A DNA stretch of 64,000 nucleotides from Lysinibacillus sp. FSL K6-0232 (GTDB lineage Bacteria > Bacillota > Bacilli > Bacillales_A > Planococcaceae). The stretch spans positions 2,098,001 through 2,162,000 of the forward strand of contig NZ_JBBOYW010000001.1 of assembly GCF_038008325.1 (NCBI RefSeq), in the 5' to 3' direction. Positions within the stretch are counted from its first letter, which is position 1; each line of letters begins with the position of its first letter. The notes under the pieces were generated by a model. It was given only the letters and a program-made list of their open reading frames with translations, was not told where the DNA came from and searched no databases. Position numbers and translations under genes: made by a program. Below are positions 19,777 through 29,414 of the stretch, piece by piece.

Positions 19777-20284
19777 GTATCAGCACCTCCCATTCAATAT
19801 GCCGAAGCTTTGGCTTTAATAATTCTCGCCCACGACGTAGTCTTGTTTTTACTGTGCTCTCAGGAATTTGTAAGAGCGCTGCAATCTCCAAAACAGACAG
19901 TTCTTCAAAATAAAAATGAATAATTACTTCTCGCTGTTTCAATGGCAATGCAACAATGGCATTTTCAATCAATGTCTGTTCATCCTGCTGCACAAGCATA
20001 TCTCTTCTTATCGTCGCTTGCTTTGAAAAAATTTTTTGCTGCACCTGTATTTTACGATAGGTCCAGCTACGTAAATAATCCTTGCTTTTATTAACAACTA
20101 GCTTCGATAAATAAGCTTTTAGCTCACCGCGCTCCTCATAGCTTTGTGCGTTGTTGTAAAACTTAATAAAAACCTCCTGCACAATATCCTCAGCGCTCTG
20201 TAAATCCCTGACATAATAAAAGGCTAAGCGAATTAATCTTTCTGTATGCCGCTCCATTATTTGCTCTAATTCATGTATTCGCAA
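19769..20284 (-). CDS. ECF-type RNA polymerase sigma factor
   Basis: A 171-residue sigma-70 family factor. Region 2 has RLAFYYVRDLQSAEDIVQEVFIKFY (residues ~18-43), and region 4 has LPLKQREVIIHFYFEELSVLEIA and IPESTVKTRLRRGRELL (~115-155). It starts at a TTG 7 nt after AGGGGG; no ATG is nearby. A matching ECF promoter lies upstream, so it is probably autoregulated. It is coupled to the membrane protein downstream. It does not closely resemble B. subtilis SigW in the recognisable parts. Confidence 0.9.
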   Translation of the reverse strand: MRIHELEQIMERHTERLIRLAFYYVRDLQSAEDIVQEVFIKFYNNAQSYEERGELKAYLSKLVVNKSKDYLRSWTYRKIQVQQKIFSKQATIRRDMLVQQDEQTLIENAIVALPLKQREVIIHFYFEELSVLEIAALLQIPESTVKTRLRRGRELLKPKLRHIEWEVLIHE

Positions 20285-20307
20285 CCTTGCGCCCCCTTTC
20301 CACCCTA

Positions 20308-20335
20308 TAAACGGTGCTCAGCAACTGGAGGTTTG
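20308..20335 (-). promoter_or_regulatory. candidate ECF promoter (autoregulation)
   Basis: On the minus strand CAAACC (20335-20330) and CGTTTA (20313-20308) have 17 nt between AAAC and CGT. This resembles the ECF consensus of a GAAAC-type -35 and CGT-type -10. Confidence 0.45.
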
Positions 20336-20345
20336 TTTTTTTGTA

Positions 20346-20389
20346 AAGAAAAAAATAGGCTTACACCAATTTGGCATAAACCTACTTTT
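20346..20389 (-). terminator. terminator after the SLH gene
   Basis: Minus strand AGGTTTATGCC / GGTGTAAGCCT (with G-T pairs), loop AAATT, followed by seven T. Confidence 0.7.
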
Positions 20390-20399
20390 TCGTTATATC

Positions 20400-21923
20400 T
20401 TATTTGTTTGCTGTAACTTCTACTTTTTTGCTTTCTAATGCTGCTGTTGCTTCGCTTAAATCTAATTCTACAGCATTGTCAAGCACATCTTGTGGAATTG
20501 TAATTGTTGTAACAGCATTAAAATCATGGTACTTGATTGTTGATTGCTGTCTTGTTTTCATCGTATTGCCTTCTACTTGCATATTGATTGTCATGTCCAT
20601 TGTGATTTCTTCTACATCAAATGTTTCTTTATTAATCACTAATGTATATGCAAGGTTATCGAAAGACATATTACCTAATTGTGCCTCTAGGTCAGCATCC
20701 ATACCTAAGTCCATTGCACCAAGCTGCTGCTCCACAAGCTCCATAAATTTATCGCCAGCACCTTTTAATGTTAATTGATAATGGCTTACTGTTTCCTCTA
20801 ATGTAAACTCATCAGCAAATGCTTGTAGCATCTCTAATTGCTCCGTTGCATCTGGCTGCATGCCTGTTTGGCTCAGCGCATCCTCAAATAATTGACTTGG
20901 GAACTTCACCCAAGCTTGTTGATCTGCCTCATACATATACATGCCATCTTTAGCTGTCATATACATTTTAATTGGTAATTCAAACGCTTCACCACTTGTT
21001 GGGTCTGTGATTGCCATTGTACCTTCTGTAAAGAATTGCATTGGCTCTGTCACAATTTCCATGGACATATTGCCTTTAGAATCCATTGTCATTGTTTCCT
21101 GACCATCGCTTACTTCCACTGACTGCGATATTGTCATTGTTGCCTTCACGCTTTTTAGCTCTTGCTGCTTCGCTAATGTTTTGGCAAATACGTCTGCTAA
21201 TACAGCTTCTTCAGTTGATGCCTCAGGTTGCTCCTCTTTTGGCTCCTCTGTTGTTGGCTCTTCTTCTGATTGTTCTTCTGTTGTTTCCTCCACTACAATC
21301 TCTTCTTCAGCTAAGCCTAATGCATTCACAATAAATGTTGCTAGTTGGCCGCGCGTTACATTTTTCTCTACACCAAATTCAGTTGCAGTAAGACCTTTTG
21401 CAATGCCTGCTTCATATAATGCTGTTACAGCATCTGCATATGGGCTATCTTGTGGTACATCTGCAAATGGACTTTCACCTTCTGCTGTTAAGCCTGTTGC
21501 CTGTGCAACCATCACTGCCATTTGACCGCGTGTAATTGTATCATTTGGACGGAATGTATCATCCTCATAACCTTGTACAACGCCAAGATTCACTAATGTA
21601 ACGATAGCATCATAGTATGCGCTAGATGTAGCTACATCTTTAAAATTCGGGTCTTCTTCAGTTGCATCCGTTGTAAGCCCGAAAGCACCTGCAATCATTT
21701 TTGCCGCTTGACCACGTGTTACATCCTGTAATGGCTTAAATGTACCATCTGGAAAACCGTTAATAATACCAGCTTCGTGTAATGCTGAAATACTACTAAA
21801 ATGTGCATGGTCTTTGCTTACATCTGAAAATGAGTCAGCCGCTGAAGCAGGTACTACTGCTAAAGCTGTCACAGCCATTGCAGTTGTTGCTGCTGTGTAA
21901 AGCTTGTGTTTTTTCTTTGTCAT
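20400..21923 (-). CDS. SLH-domain surface protein with C-terminal DUF6612/LppX-like domain
   Basis: A 507-residue exported protein. The signal peptide ends near residue 29 (VVPASA-AD). Three S-layer homology repeats follow at ~30-90, 92-150 and 152-205 (GFPDGTFKPLQDVTRGQ, GYEDDTFRPNDTITRGQ, and a weaker third with VTRGQLATF). A Glu/Thr-rich linker (~205-242) leads to a C-terminal domain (~245-505) resembling the DUF6612 lipid-binding-like fold. The SLH repeats should anchor it to pyruvylated secondary cell-wall polymer. The ligand of the C-terminal domain is unknown. It is monocistronic. Confidence 0.85.
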   Translation of the reverse strand: MTKKKHKLYTAATTAMAVTALAVVPASAADSFSDVSKDHAHFSSISALHEAGIINGFPDGTFKPLQDVTRGQAAKMIAGAFGLTTDATEEDPNFKDVATSSAYYDAIVTLVNLGVVQGYEDDTFRPNDTITRGQMAVMVAQATGLTAEGESPFADVPQDSPYADAVTALYEAGIAKGLTATEFGVEKNVTRGQLATFIVNALGLAEEEIVVEETTEEQSEEEPTTEEPKEEQPEASTEEAVLADVFAKTLAKQQELKSVKATMTISQSVEVSDGQETMTMDSKGNMSMEIVTEPMQFFTEGTMAITDPTSGEAFELPIKMYMTAKDGMYMYEADQQAWVKFPSQLFEDALSQTGMQPDATEQLEMLQAFADEFTLEETVSHYQLTLKGAGDKFMELVEQQLGAMDLGMDADLEAQLGNMSFDNLAYTLVINKETFDVEEITMDMTINMQVEGNTMKTRQQSTIKYHDFNAVTTITIPQDVLDNAVELDLSEATAALESKKVEVTANK

Positions 21924-22059
21924 AATTAATCGTCCCCCAATTATGTATATTTAAAAGGCTTACATTTCAATTTTATCTAAATCGCTGGGAAAATGCTATA
22001 AGTTTGGTAATTAATTTGAACTTAATATCCAAATAAGTTGATTTTTTGACAATTTGTCA

Positions 22060-22098
22060 TAAAAAACAGCATGCTAGAAAAATCTAACATGCTGTTTG
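22060..22098 (-). terminator. terminator after aconitase
   Basis: AAACAGCATG(T/C)TAGA / TCTA(A/G)CATGCTGTTT stem with one mismatch, followed by TTTTTT on the minus strand. Confidence 0.85.
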
Positions 22099-22108
22099 AC
22101 AATTAATC

Positions 22109-24814
22109 TTATTCAGCTGCTTTTGCGCGTAGAACCATTTGTAGGATACCGCCATGACGGTAGTAGTCTACTTCTACTTCTGAATCGAAACGAGCTAAAG
22201 CTTGGAAAGTTTTCACTGTGCCGTCTTCAGATTTAGCAGTTACTGTTAATACTTCACGTGGTTTCACGTTATCTGTAATGTTAACAGAGATTTCTTCTTT
22301 ACCAGTTAAGCCTAATGTATCAGCAGATTCACCTGGCATAAATTGTAATGGAAGAACACCCATCATTACTAGGTTAGAACGGTGGATACGCTCGTAAGAT
22401 TGTGCGATAACAGTTTTCACGCCAAGTAGGAATGTACCTTTCGCAGCCCAGTCACGAGAAGAACCCATACCGTAGTCGTTACCAGCAAGTACCACTAAGC
22501 CAGTACCTTGCTCTTGGTATTTCATACATGCGTCATAGATGTACTCTACTTCGCCTGTTGGCCAGTAAGTAGTGAAGCCACCCTCTGTACCAGGAGCAAT
22601 TTGGTTACGGATACGGATGTTTGCAAATGTACCACGCATCATTACTTCGTGGTTACCACGACGAGAACCATAAGAGTTGAAGTCACGGATTGCAACACCG
22701 TTTTCGATTAAATATTTACCTGCAGGTGTATCTTTACCGATTGCACCAGCTGGGGAAATATGGTCAGTTGTAATAGAGTCACCGAACTTCGCTAAAATGC
22801 GTAAGCCATCTAAGCCTTGAATTGCTTCTGGCTCTTTTGCAAGACCTTGGAAGAATGGTGGGTTTTGAATGTAAGTTGATTTGTCATCAAATGTATATAA
22901 AGATTCAGTTGATGTTTCAATTGCATTCCATTTTTCGTTCGCTGTGAATACTGTTTCGTATTCTTTTTGGAATAGCTCACGGTTAACAACAGTATTTAAT
23001 ACTGCGTTTACTTCGTCAGTTGATGGCCAAATATCAGCGAAGAATACATCGTTACCATCTTTATCTTTACCGAATGAATCTTTTTGTAGATCGATATCCA
23101 CTGTACCAGCAAGTGCATAAGCAACAACAAGTGGTGGTGAAGCTAAATAGTTCGCTTTTACAAGTGGGTGTACACGACCTTCAAAGTTACGGTTACCAGA
23201 AAGTACAGATGTTACGAATAAGTCATTTGCTTTAATAGCATCTTCGATTTCAGGTAATAATGGACCTGAGTTACCGATACATGTTGTACAACCATAACCT
23301 ACAGTGTTGAAACCAATTTGGTCAAGGTAAGATTGTAAACCTGAATCTTCAAGGTAACCAGTTACAACTTTAGAACCTGGTGCTAAAGAAGTTTTTACCC
23401 ATTTAGGCACTGTTAGACCTTTTTCTACAGCTTTTTTCGCCACTAAGCCCGCAGCAATTAATACGTAAGGGTTAGATGTATTTGTACAAGAAGTGATCGC
23501 AGCGATTGCTACAGCACCTGTTGGGATTTCTACATCACCTTCAGCGAATTTCGCTACAGAAGTTTTTGCAAATTCATCTTCTGTTAAACCGAAACCTTGT
23601 GTACCTTGTGGTGCCACTACTGCTTCTTTGTAACGAGAACGCATTTGAGATAGTGGAATTAAGTCTTGTGGACGTTTTGGACCAGAAAGGTTTGGTTCGA
23701 TTTCAGCTAAGTTTACTTCTAAAACATCTGTGTAAACTGGCTCTAATGTTGGATCAAAGAACATGTGGTTTGCTTTTAAGTAAGCTTCTACAACCGCGAT
23801 ATGCTCTTCATCACGACCAGTTAAACGCATGTAGTTTAATGATTCTTCGTCAATTGCGAAGTAACCACATGTAGCACCATATTCAGGAGCCATGTTTGAA
23901 ATTGTTGCACGGTCAGCTAGTGGTAATTTAGATACGCCAGGTCCGAAGAACTCAACGAATTTACCAACTACGCCACGTTGACGTAATACTTGTGTTACTT
24001 TTAATGCTAAGTCAGTTGCAGTTGTTCCGTTTGGAAGATCGCCTACTAATTTAACACCGATAACTTCTGGGATTGGGAAGTATGAAGGCTGTCCAAGCAT
24101 ACCTGCTTCAGCTTCGATACCACCTACGCCCCATCCAAGAACGCCGATACCATTAATCATTGTTGTATGTGAGTCAGTACCTACTACTGAATCTGGGAAT
24201 GTTTCAAATGTGCCATCAGCATTTTCGTTCACATGTACAACTGGAGCTAAATACTCTAAATTTACTTGGTGAACAATACCTGTTGCTGGTGGTACAGCAC
24301 GGAAGTTATTGTAAGCAGTTTGTGCCCATTTTAAGAAGTTATAACGCTCAGCATTACGTTCAAACTCAAGGTCCATGTTTGCTTGTAGTGCAGATGCATT
24401 ACCATATTTGTCAACTTGTACTGAGTGGTCAATTACAAGGTCAACTGGAATAGCAGGGTTGATTTTGCTTGGGTCGCCGCCCATTTCCTTCATTGCAGAA
24501 CGAAGAGATGCAAGGTCAACTACTACTGGTACACCAGTAAAGTCTTGTAATACAACGCGAGAAGGTTTGAATGGTACTTCAGCTTCTGGATCAGCACCAT
24601 TACCCCATTTTGCTAGTTCATTTACGTGTTCTTCTTTGATTACATACGCATCATATTGACGTAACACAGATTCTAATAATACTTTAATTGAGTAAGGAAG
24701 GTTTGAAACTTTTGCAACGCCAGCTTTTTCAATCGCAGCTAAGTCATAGTAATTGTAAGTTTTACCATTCACTTCGAATGATGCACGGCTATTGTGTAAA
24801 TTACCTTGTGCCAT
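22109..24814 (-). CDS. acnA: aconitate hydratase A
   Basis: TCA-cycle aconitase (CitB/AcnA type) that isomerises citrate and isocitrate. The 901-residue protein has the iron-sulfur ligands in [13 protein letters not shown] and [13 protein letters not shown]. The swivel domain carries [16 protein letters not shown] and [17 protein letters not shown] stands 8 nt before the ATG. Bacillus homologues moonlight as iron-responsive RNA-binding proteins (family knowledge). It is monocistronic with its own promoter and terminator. Confidence 0.97.
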   Translation of the reverse strand: MAQGNLHNSRASFEVNGKTYNYYDLAAIEKAGVAKVSNLPYSIKVLLESVLRQYDAYVIKEEHVNELAKWGNGADPEAEVPFKPSRVVLQDFTGVPVVVDLASLRSAMKEMGGDPSKINPAIPVDLVIDHSVQVDKYGNASALQANMDLEFERNAERYNFLKWAQTAYNNFRAVPPATGIVHQVNLEYLAPVVHVNENADGTFETFPDSVVGTDSHTTMINGIGVLGWGVGGIEAEAGMLGQPSYFPIPEVIGVKLVGDLPNGTTATDLALKVTQVLRQRGVVGKFVEFFGPGVSKLPLADRATISNMAPEYGATCGYFAIDEESLNYMRLTGRDEEHIAVVEAYLKANHMFFDPTLEPVYTDVLEVNLAEIEPNLSGPKRPQDLIPLSQMRSRYKEAVVAPQGTQGFGLTEDEFAKTSVAKFAEGDVEIPTGAVAIAAITSCTNTSNPYVLIAAGLVAKKAVEKGLTVPKWVKTSLAPGSKVVTGYLEDSGLQSYLDQIGFNTVGYGCTTCIGNSGPLLPEIEDAIKANDLFVTSVLSGNRNFEGRVHPLVKANYLASPPLVVAYALAGTVDIDLQKDSFGKDKDGNDVFFADIWPSTDEVNAVLNTVVNRELFQKEYETVFTANEKWNAIETSTESLYTFDDKSTYIQNPPFFQGLAKEPEAIQGLDGLRILAKFGDSITTDHISPAGAIGKDTPAGKYLIENGVAIRDFNSYGSRRGNHEVMMRGTFANIRIRNQIAPGTEGGFTTYWPTGEVEYIYDACMKYQEQGTGLVVLAGNDYGMGSSRDWAAKGTFLLGVKTVIAQSYERIHRSNLVMMGVLPLQFMPGESADTLGLTGKEEISVNITDNVKPREVLTVTAKSEDGTVKTFQALARFDSEVEVDYYRHGGILQMVLRAKAAE

Positions 24815-24881
24815 TTGCGGATCCCCCTAATATATCTTTTTGAAAAGGCTTTAAAAATATAGCATCTTTTCTCCAATACCC

Positions 24882-24910
24882 ATCATAACGCATTTATATT
24901 CATAAGTAAA
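24882..24910 (-). promoter_or_regulatory. candidate acnA promoter
   Basis: Minus strand: TTTACT (24910-24905), 17 bp, TATGAT (24887-24882), about 70 bp before the start. Confidence 0.5.
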
Positions 24911-25064
24911 TTACATTAATATTATCTTTTTTTATAAGTTTCCCTTATGACCAAGCATTCTATCCTGATGTTTTTAATGTTAAGATTGCTGATATAGCAA
25001 GGTTTTGTTTTCGTGGTGGTTTCTATACCTATGTATTGAAACGTATTTAAGGGTATCTAACTGT

Positions 25065-25123
25065 GGTACACTTTGCGGTACGAACTGCGGTACGTGGACT
25101 TTGTTAAAAAGTGTACCGCAGTT
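25065..25123. repeat. nested inverted and direct repeats of GGTAC type
   Basis: AACTGCGGTAC (25083-25093) is inverted as GTACCGCAGTT (25113-25123). GGTACACTTT (25065-25074) is inverted as AAAGTGTACC (25108-25117). GCGGTAC is also directly repeated 12 nt apart (25075, 25087). The stretch lies in the otherwise featureless 24911-25209 gap between acnA and the IS1182 remnant. It could be a complex operator or the end of a lost mobile element. Confidence 0.6.
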
Positions 25124-25209
25124 TGATAAATTAGACTAATTTAATGACCATATTAACAAAATATAGGAATTTTGGTATAGTTAATTATAGATCATACATA
25201 AAAAGGAGA

Positions 25210-25683
25210 TTACTTATTATTCGCACTCGCTTTCACATGCGTAGAATCAATAAATAGATGGTCTGCATGGAGGAGTCCCTGATGCATAATTTCATTTAAT
25301 ATACGATAGAATATCTGTTCAAATAGATCGGTGTCTTGAAAGCGACGGGCATAATTTTTACCGAGGGTAGAGAAATGCGGGACTTCTGTATGGAAGCCAA
25401 ATCCTAAAAACCAGCGATACGCCATATTCGTTTCAATTTCATTGATGGTTTGACGCATGGAGCGAATGCCAAAAACATATTGAATAAATGTCATTTTAAA
25501 GAGAACAACAGGATCAATACTAGGACGCCCATGAGGTGAATAGAGATGTTCTACTAAAGGATAGATAAATGAAAAATCAATAGCAGCCTCTAGTTTTCGC
25601 ACTAAATGATCGTTGGGAACTAATTGATCAATCGTTAACATTTCTAATTGATCACGTTCATTGGTTTGATTCTTCGTCATCAT
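25210..25683 (-). pseudogene. IS1182-family transposase, N-terminal fragment
   Basis: 157 residues matching the start of IS1182-type DDE transposases. It has the DUF772-like N-terminal domain (PNDHLVRKLEAAIDF, HGRPSIDPVVLFKM, FGIRSMRQT) and the first catalytic aspartate in FIDSTHVKAS. It stops a few residues later, whereas complete members run to roughly 450-550 residues. The second Asp and the Glu are missing, so it is non-functional. No terminal repeat pair was seen, so the element itself is incomplete. Confidence 0.85.
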
Positions 25684-25745
25684 GGTTGATCACCTCAAAA
25701 GTTTACTTTTCAACACCCCATGTAGATAGAGTACTTTATGTAGAA

Positions 25746-25872
25746 GTTGATTGGAACGAAGGGCGGCGACTCCTGCGGGAAAAGCGGGAAAGTCGAGATC
25801 CTGGACTGAGCGAAGCGAGGGAAGCAGCTCGACCCCGCCCGCGGAAAGCGTCCGCCCGTAGTGGCAATCAAC
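25746..25872. repeat. Bacillaceae-type GC-rich interspersed repeat
   Basis: A ~127-bp segment much richer in G+C than its surroundings, bounded by GTTGATTG (25746-25753) and CAATCAAC (25865-25872). It contains the CGGCGACTCCTGCGGGA, GAGCGAAGCGAGG and GCGGAAAGCGTCCGCC blocks that recur in intergenic repeats of Bacillus and Lysinibacillus chromosomes (from memory). An open frame crosses it but is not coding. Confidence 0.75.
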
Positions 25873-25896
25873 GGCTTTACTTTATTTTATTGTAAA

Positions 25897-25947
25897 AGAA
25901 AAAAGACTGTAGGCAAACTCAAAATTCATCGAGTTTGTCTACAGTCT
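25897..25947 (-). terminator. terminator after the YkvA-like gene
   Basis: AGACTGTAGACAAACTC / GAGTTTGCCTACAGTCT, a 17-bp stem with one mismatch, followed by TTTTTT on the minus strand. Confidence 0.85.
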
Positions 25948-25970
25948 GAGCATCCTCTATATGAGAATGC

Positions 25971-26417
25971 TTACATGAGTTTATTGTCAATCTCTGATGT
26001 ATCAACATCATCGCCAAACCAATCTGTTAGCTTTGTCTTTGCCTGCTGCTTGACATCTTCATCAATATACATCGCGACTTGTACAATCGCTGCCAAAAGT
26101 GCGCCAATATCATCAGCATAGCCTACACCTGCTGCCATATCAGGAATTAAGTCAAAGGGTAAAATAAAATAACCTAATGCGCCAATAATAATCGCTTTAT
26201 CTTTCTTCGGCACTTCCTCTTTTTGTAGGACAAAATACAAAATTAATACGGCATAGACAACAGAGGAGCCTGCTTTTTTAGCATATTTCTTTATCTTGTG
26301 CCAAAGCCCGTCCTCAGAATAGTGCTTACTATGCTGTTGAAGTGCTTCTTCATTTATTGTAGCTAAATGATCTTCTGCGGATGCTTGTTGTTTATTCTTT
26401 TTCAATTTTTCTAACAT
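25971..26417 (-). CDS. YkvA-family (DUF1232) protein
   Basis: A 148-residue protein with the DUF1232 core (residues ~75-115) including LGYFILPFDLIPDMAAGVGYADD, the family hallmark. A hydrophobic segment (SSVVYAVLILYFVL) precedes it. The frame opens at a GTG three codons earlier, but GAGGGG is 8 nt before the ATG at 26417. No biochemical function is established for the family. It is the next gene downstream of the broken catalase on the same strand; a weak hairpin separates them. Confidence 0.8.
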   Translation of the reverse strand: MLEKLKKNKQQASAEDHLATINEEALQQHSKHYSEDGLWHKIKKYAKKAGSSVVYAVLILYFVLQKEEVPKKDKAIIIGALGYFILPFDLIPDMAAGVGYADDIGALLAAIVQVAMYIDEDVKQQAKTKLTDWFGDDVDTSEIDNKLM

Positions 26418-26493
26418 GTATATCACCCCTCGTTACCCTTTATCTTATATTATTTTCAAGCTAGCTTCAAATATCATGGGGTTATACATCAAT

Positions 26494-26521
26494 AGACAAA
26501 GTCAACAGTGCGACTTTGCCT
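26494..26521 (-). terminator. weak hairpin after the catalase gene
   Basis: Minus strand GGCAAAGTC / GACTTTGTC with an 8-nt loop, followed only by TATT, so a weak terminator at best. Confidence 0.45.
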
Positions 26522-26530
26522 ATTATTCGT

Positions 26531-28599
26531 TCATCCAAGTGCATTGCTAGCAGGGTAAAGATAGCTTGGGCGGTTCCAGAAGCGCTGCTGAGCCATTGCA
26601 TGAATAAAGCTTTTGGCGAAATCTGGACTACTATCATTGATAACCCCTACACTGTTATCAAATGTTAAATTTAACGGTTTTAGTACCGCTTCACCATTCT
26701 GCATTGTACCAATTGGTTTAAAGTGATTATAAATATTAACTGTGTATTTTTGAGCTTCATACGTAAAATAAGGCGTAATATTGCCGCTTCCTACAATTAA
26801 AACCCCATCATAGGTTAACGAAGAGCCTGTTAAAAAGCTATCATCTACTTCATATTGAACGCCCTCTGTTCCAGTTACTGTGCCTAATCGATCATGCACA
26901 ATCACAATTTGCAGCTTTGCCTTAACCAATGTGTCTAATAATCTTTTCACGCTTGGGCCGTCAAACCCTTCCGCTAAGAACACCCCTACACGTAATGTAT
27001 CAGGTACAAATGTAGTATTCATCAGACTTAACGCAGGTGAGGACTTTGTGACAGTGGATTCGGGTACATTCGGAACAGTTGTACCTAATTCCTTGGACAC
27101 ATTCCTTGCTAAATCATGGCTAATATGGGCGAGTACATTAACCATTTCCTGCCGCACAAATGGGCGACATTTGCCAAGCTCAAAGCAAAAAGCACCGATA
27201 ATATGCTGCTTTTCCACATCGCTCATACTATTCCAAAACATTCTAGCTTGGGAGTAATGATCTTTAAAGGATGGGGCTGTTTTTCTTACCTTACGCCCTT
27301 CTACAGTCGATGGATAGGTTACAAAACCGCCCTGTGTACCCGGAACAGGAGAAGGTGTATTATTGGCAAGCCCATTACGATGATAGGAAACCTTTCCGCG
27401 ATCAATAATTAGCCTTGATGCCCCATCGCGCTGGTTATTGGCAAATGGGCATACAGGTCTATTAATAGGGAGCTGTTGATGATTGGGGCCAAGACGTGCC
27501 TGTTGCGTATCTGTGTAGGAAAATAATCTGCCCTGAAGAAGAGGATCATTTGAAAAATCAATCCCTCTCACAATATTACCTGGATGGAATGCACACTTTG
27601 CTCCGTTTCTGCAAAGGCATTGTCCACATTACGATTAATGGTAATTTTGCCGATTTTCCGTAGCGGTACTTCTTCCTCTGGCCATAATTTTGTCGCATCT
27701 AATATATCAAAATCAAAGGCGAATTCATCTTCTTCCTTAATAATTTGAATCGCCAGCTCATACTCAGGGTAATTGCCATTTGCAATATTTGTCCATAAAT
27801 CTCGACGATGATAATCTGCATCAGCACCAAGCTGTTGTGCTTCATCCCATATTAATGTATGCACACCTAACATTGGTTTGATATGGAACTTTACAAAGTG
27901 AGCAACCCCATCCTTATTGACTAAACGGAACGTATGCACACCAAAGCCTTCCATCGTTCTAAAGCTTTTAGGTATGGCTCGCCCAGTCATAATCCATAAC
28001 GACATATGTGCCGTTTCTTTATTAGTCGCCATAAAATCCCAAAAAGTATCGTGGGCAGTTTGTCCTTGAGGATATTCATTATCAGGCTCAGGCTTCACAG
28101 AATGAATTAAATCGGGAAATTTAATAGCATCTTGGATAAAAAATACAGGCATATTAATAGCAACTAAATCAAAATTTCCTTCATCCGTATAAAACTTAAT
28201 AGAAAAGCCCCTGACATCACGATTTGTTTCATTACAGCCTCTTGAGCCAACCACTTGTGAAAAACATACAAAAAGGGGTGTTTTTTTATTGGGGTCCTGC
28301 AAAAAATCAGCCATTGTGATATCCGATAAAGATTCATATAGCTGAAATTCTCCATGTGCACCATAGCCTCTTGCATGGACAACGCGCTCAGGAATACGCT
28401 CACGGTCAAAGTGCGCTAATTTCTCACGTGCAAGGAAGTCTTCAATCAACGTCGGACCGCGATCACCAGCGGTTAAACTATTTTCATCATCGGAAATCGG
28501 AATCCCTTCATTGGAGGTCATTTTTTTACCTTCCGTTTCATGAATAAATGGTTCTAATTGCTTACGCTTTTTATTGGAAGAATCAACGTTTTCATTCAC
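26531..28599 (-). pseudogene. katE: KatE-type large-subunit catalase, broken by a frameshift
   Basis: Heme catalase of the large HPII/KatE clade. The 5' frame (28599-27568, GTG start after AGGTG) holds the catalytic His in [13 protein letters not shown] and runs to AFAETEQ. The 3' frame (27571-26531) resumes with RGIDFSNDPLLQG, the heme-ligand Tyr in RLFSYTDTQ, and the C-terminal amidotransferase-like domain (LRVGVFLAEGFDG). The natural joining sequence AFHPGNIV is present in the second frame, so one base has been lost between about 27585 and 27598. The second frame has no ribosome site. The motif normally reading DLVGNN is DLVAIN. Intact length would be ~690 residues. Confidence 0.85.
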
Positions 28600-28719
28600 G
28601 CTATTTCACACCTCATATCATTCATTATTCATTAAAAAGTATATACAAAGATATAAAATTATATTCTCGATACTTAGTAGTGCTCACCGTAGGAGCGCAA
28701 AATTTTAGCCAATACTAAA

Positions 28720-28757
28720 GGCTGTCTAGAAGAATGATTCCTCCAGACAGCCCCGTT
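28720..28757. terminator. terminator between catalase and GNAT genes
   Basis: GGCTGTCTAGA / TCCAGACAGCC (one mismatch). A T run follows on the plus strand and a shorter TTTAGT on the minus strand. It ends the GNAT gene. Confidence 0.6.
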
Positions 28758-28759
28758 TT

Positions 28760-29236
28760 TTATTCCAAAATTTTATAGAATAACACGCGATCTTGATTTT
28801 CCCCGCCATAGTTTGTATAGACGGACATCGTATCATCAATTATTTTATCACCTTTTTCCATTCTAAAGCCCATATTTGTATGAAAGGCAATGGATACCTT
28901 ATTCGTTGGTGATGTTACACATTTCACAACATTGCGATTATATTGCTTCACGACATGGAAGAAAACATCATACAATCTTTTGGCAATATTCTGTTTTCGA
29001 TAGTCAGGATGCACGCCTACAAAATGAATAAATGCTTCATTTGACTGTGACTGCGATAAAAACCCAACAAGAAAACCAATAATTTCGCCTTTATCTTCCA
29101 TAATAAGACTAGTATTTGTGAAATGATCGAAAAATAATTTAGGCAGCTTACCTGACATATTTTGACCGCCCCACCACTCATTAATGAGTGGCGATAAAAT
29201 TGCATAATCTGAACTTTGTAAACCACGAATATTCAT
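28760..29236 (-). CDS. GNAT-family N-acetyltransferase
   Basis: A 158-residue GNAT protein. The acetyl-CoA-binding motif A is at HFVGVHPDYRKQNIAKRLYDVF (residues ~71-92), preceded by the beta-strand pair around SLIMEDKGEIIGFLVGF. The C-terminal part has AFHTNMGFRMEKG. The substrate cannot be inferred. It is a stand-alone gene on the minus strand with GGAGGGA upstream of its ATG. Confidence 0.85.
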   Translation of the reverse strand: MNIRGLQSSDYAILSPLINEWWGGQNMSGKLPKLFFDHFTNTSLIMEDKGEIIGFLVGFLSQSQSNEAFIHFVGVHPDYRKQNIAKRLYDVFFHVVKQYNRNVVKCVTSPTNKVSIAFHTNMGFRMEKGDKIIDDTMSVYTNYGGENQDRVLFYKILE

Positions 29237-29414
29237 CCTATCCCTCCTTCAATTGATTGGCTACGAAGGGTGAATTGTATCTACTTGCATGTCCCCCCAT
29301 AAACACACTGCCAATAGCGTATTAACTTAGCTTATAAAATGTTTCTTGATAGCCGCTACATAACATCTCTTTACCCTTCAATTCACTTGCTTAATCATTC
29401 TTATTTTTATCGTA

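Noticed and set aside
25686..25895. 69-codon frame with Arg/Glu-rich product
   Set aside because: It is the interspersed GC-rich repeat read as protein; composition and repeat ends explain it.
27568..27571. Two translationally coupled catalase subunit genes (stop/start overlap)
   Set aside because: The second frame lacks a Shine-Dalgarno and contains the missing catalase residues upstream of its GTG, so a frameshift explains it better.
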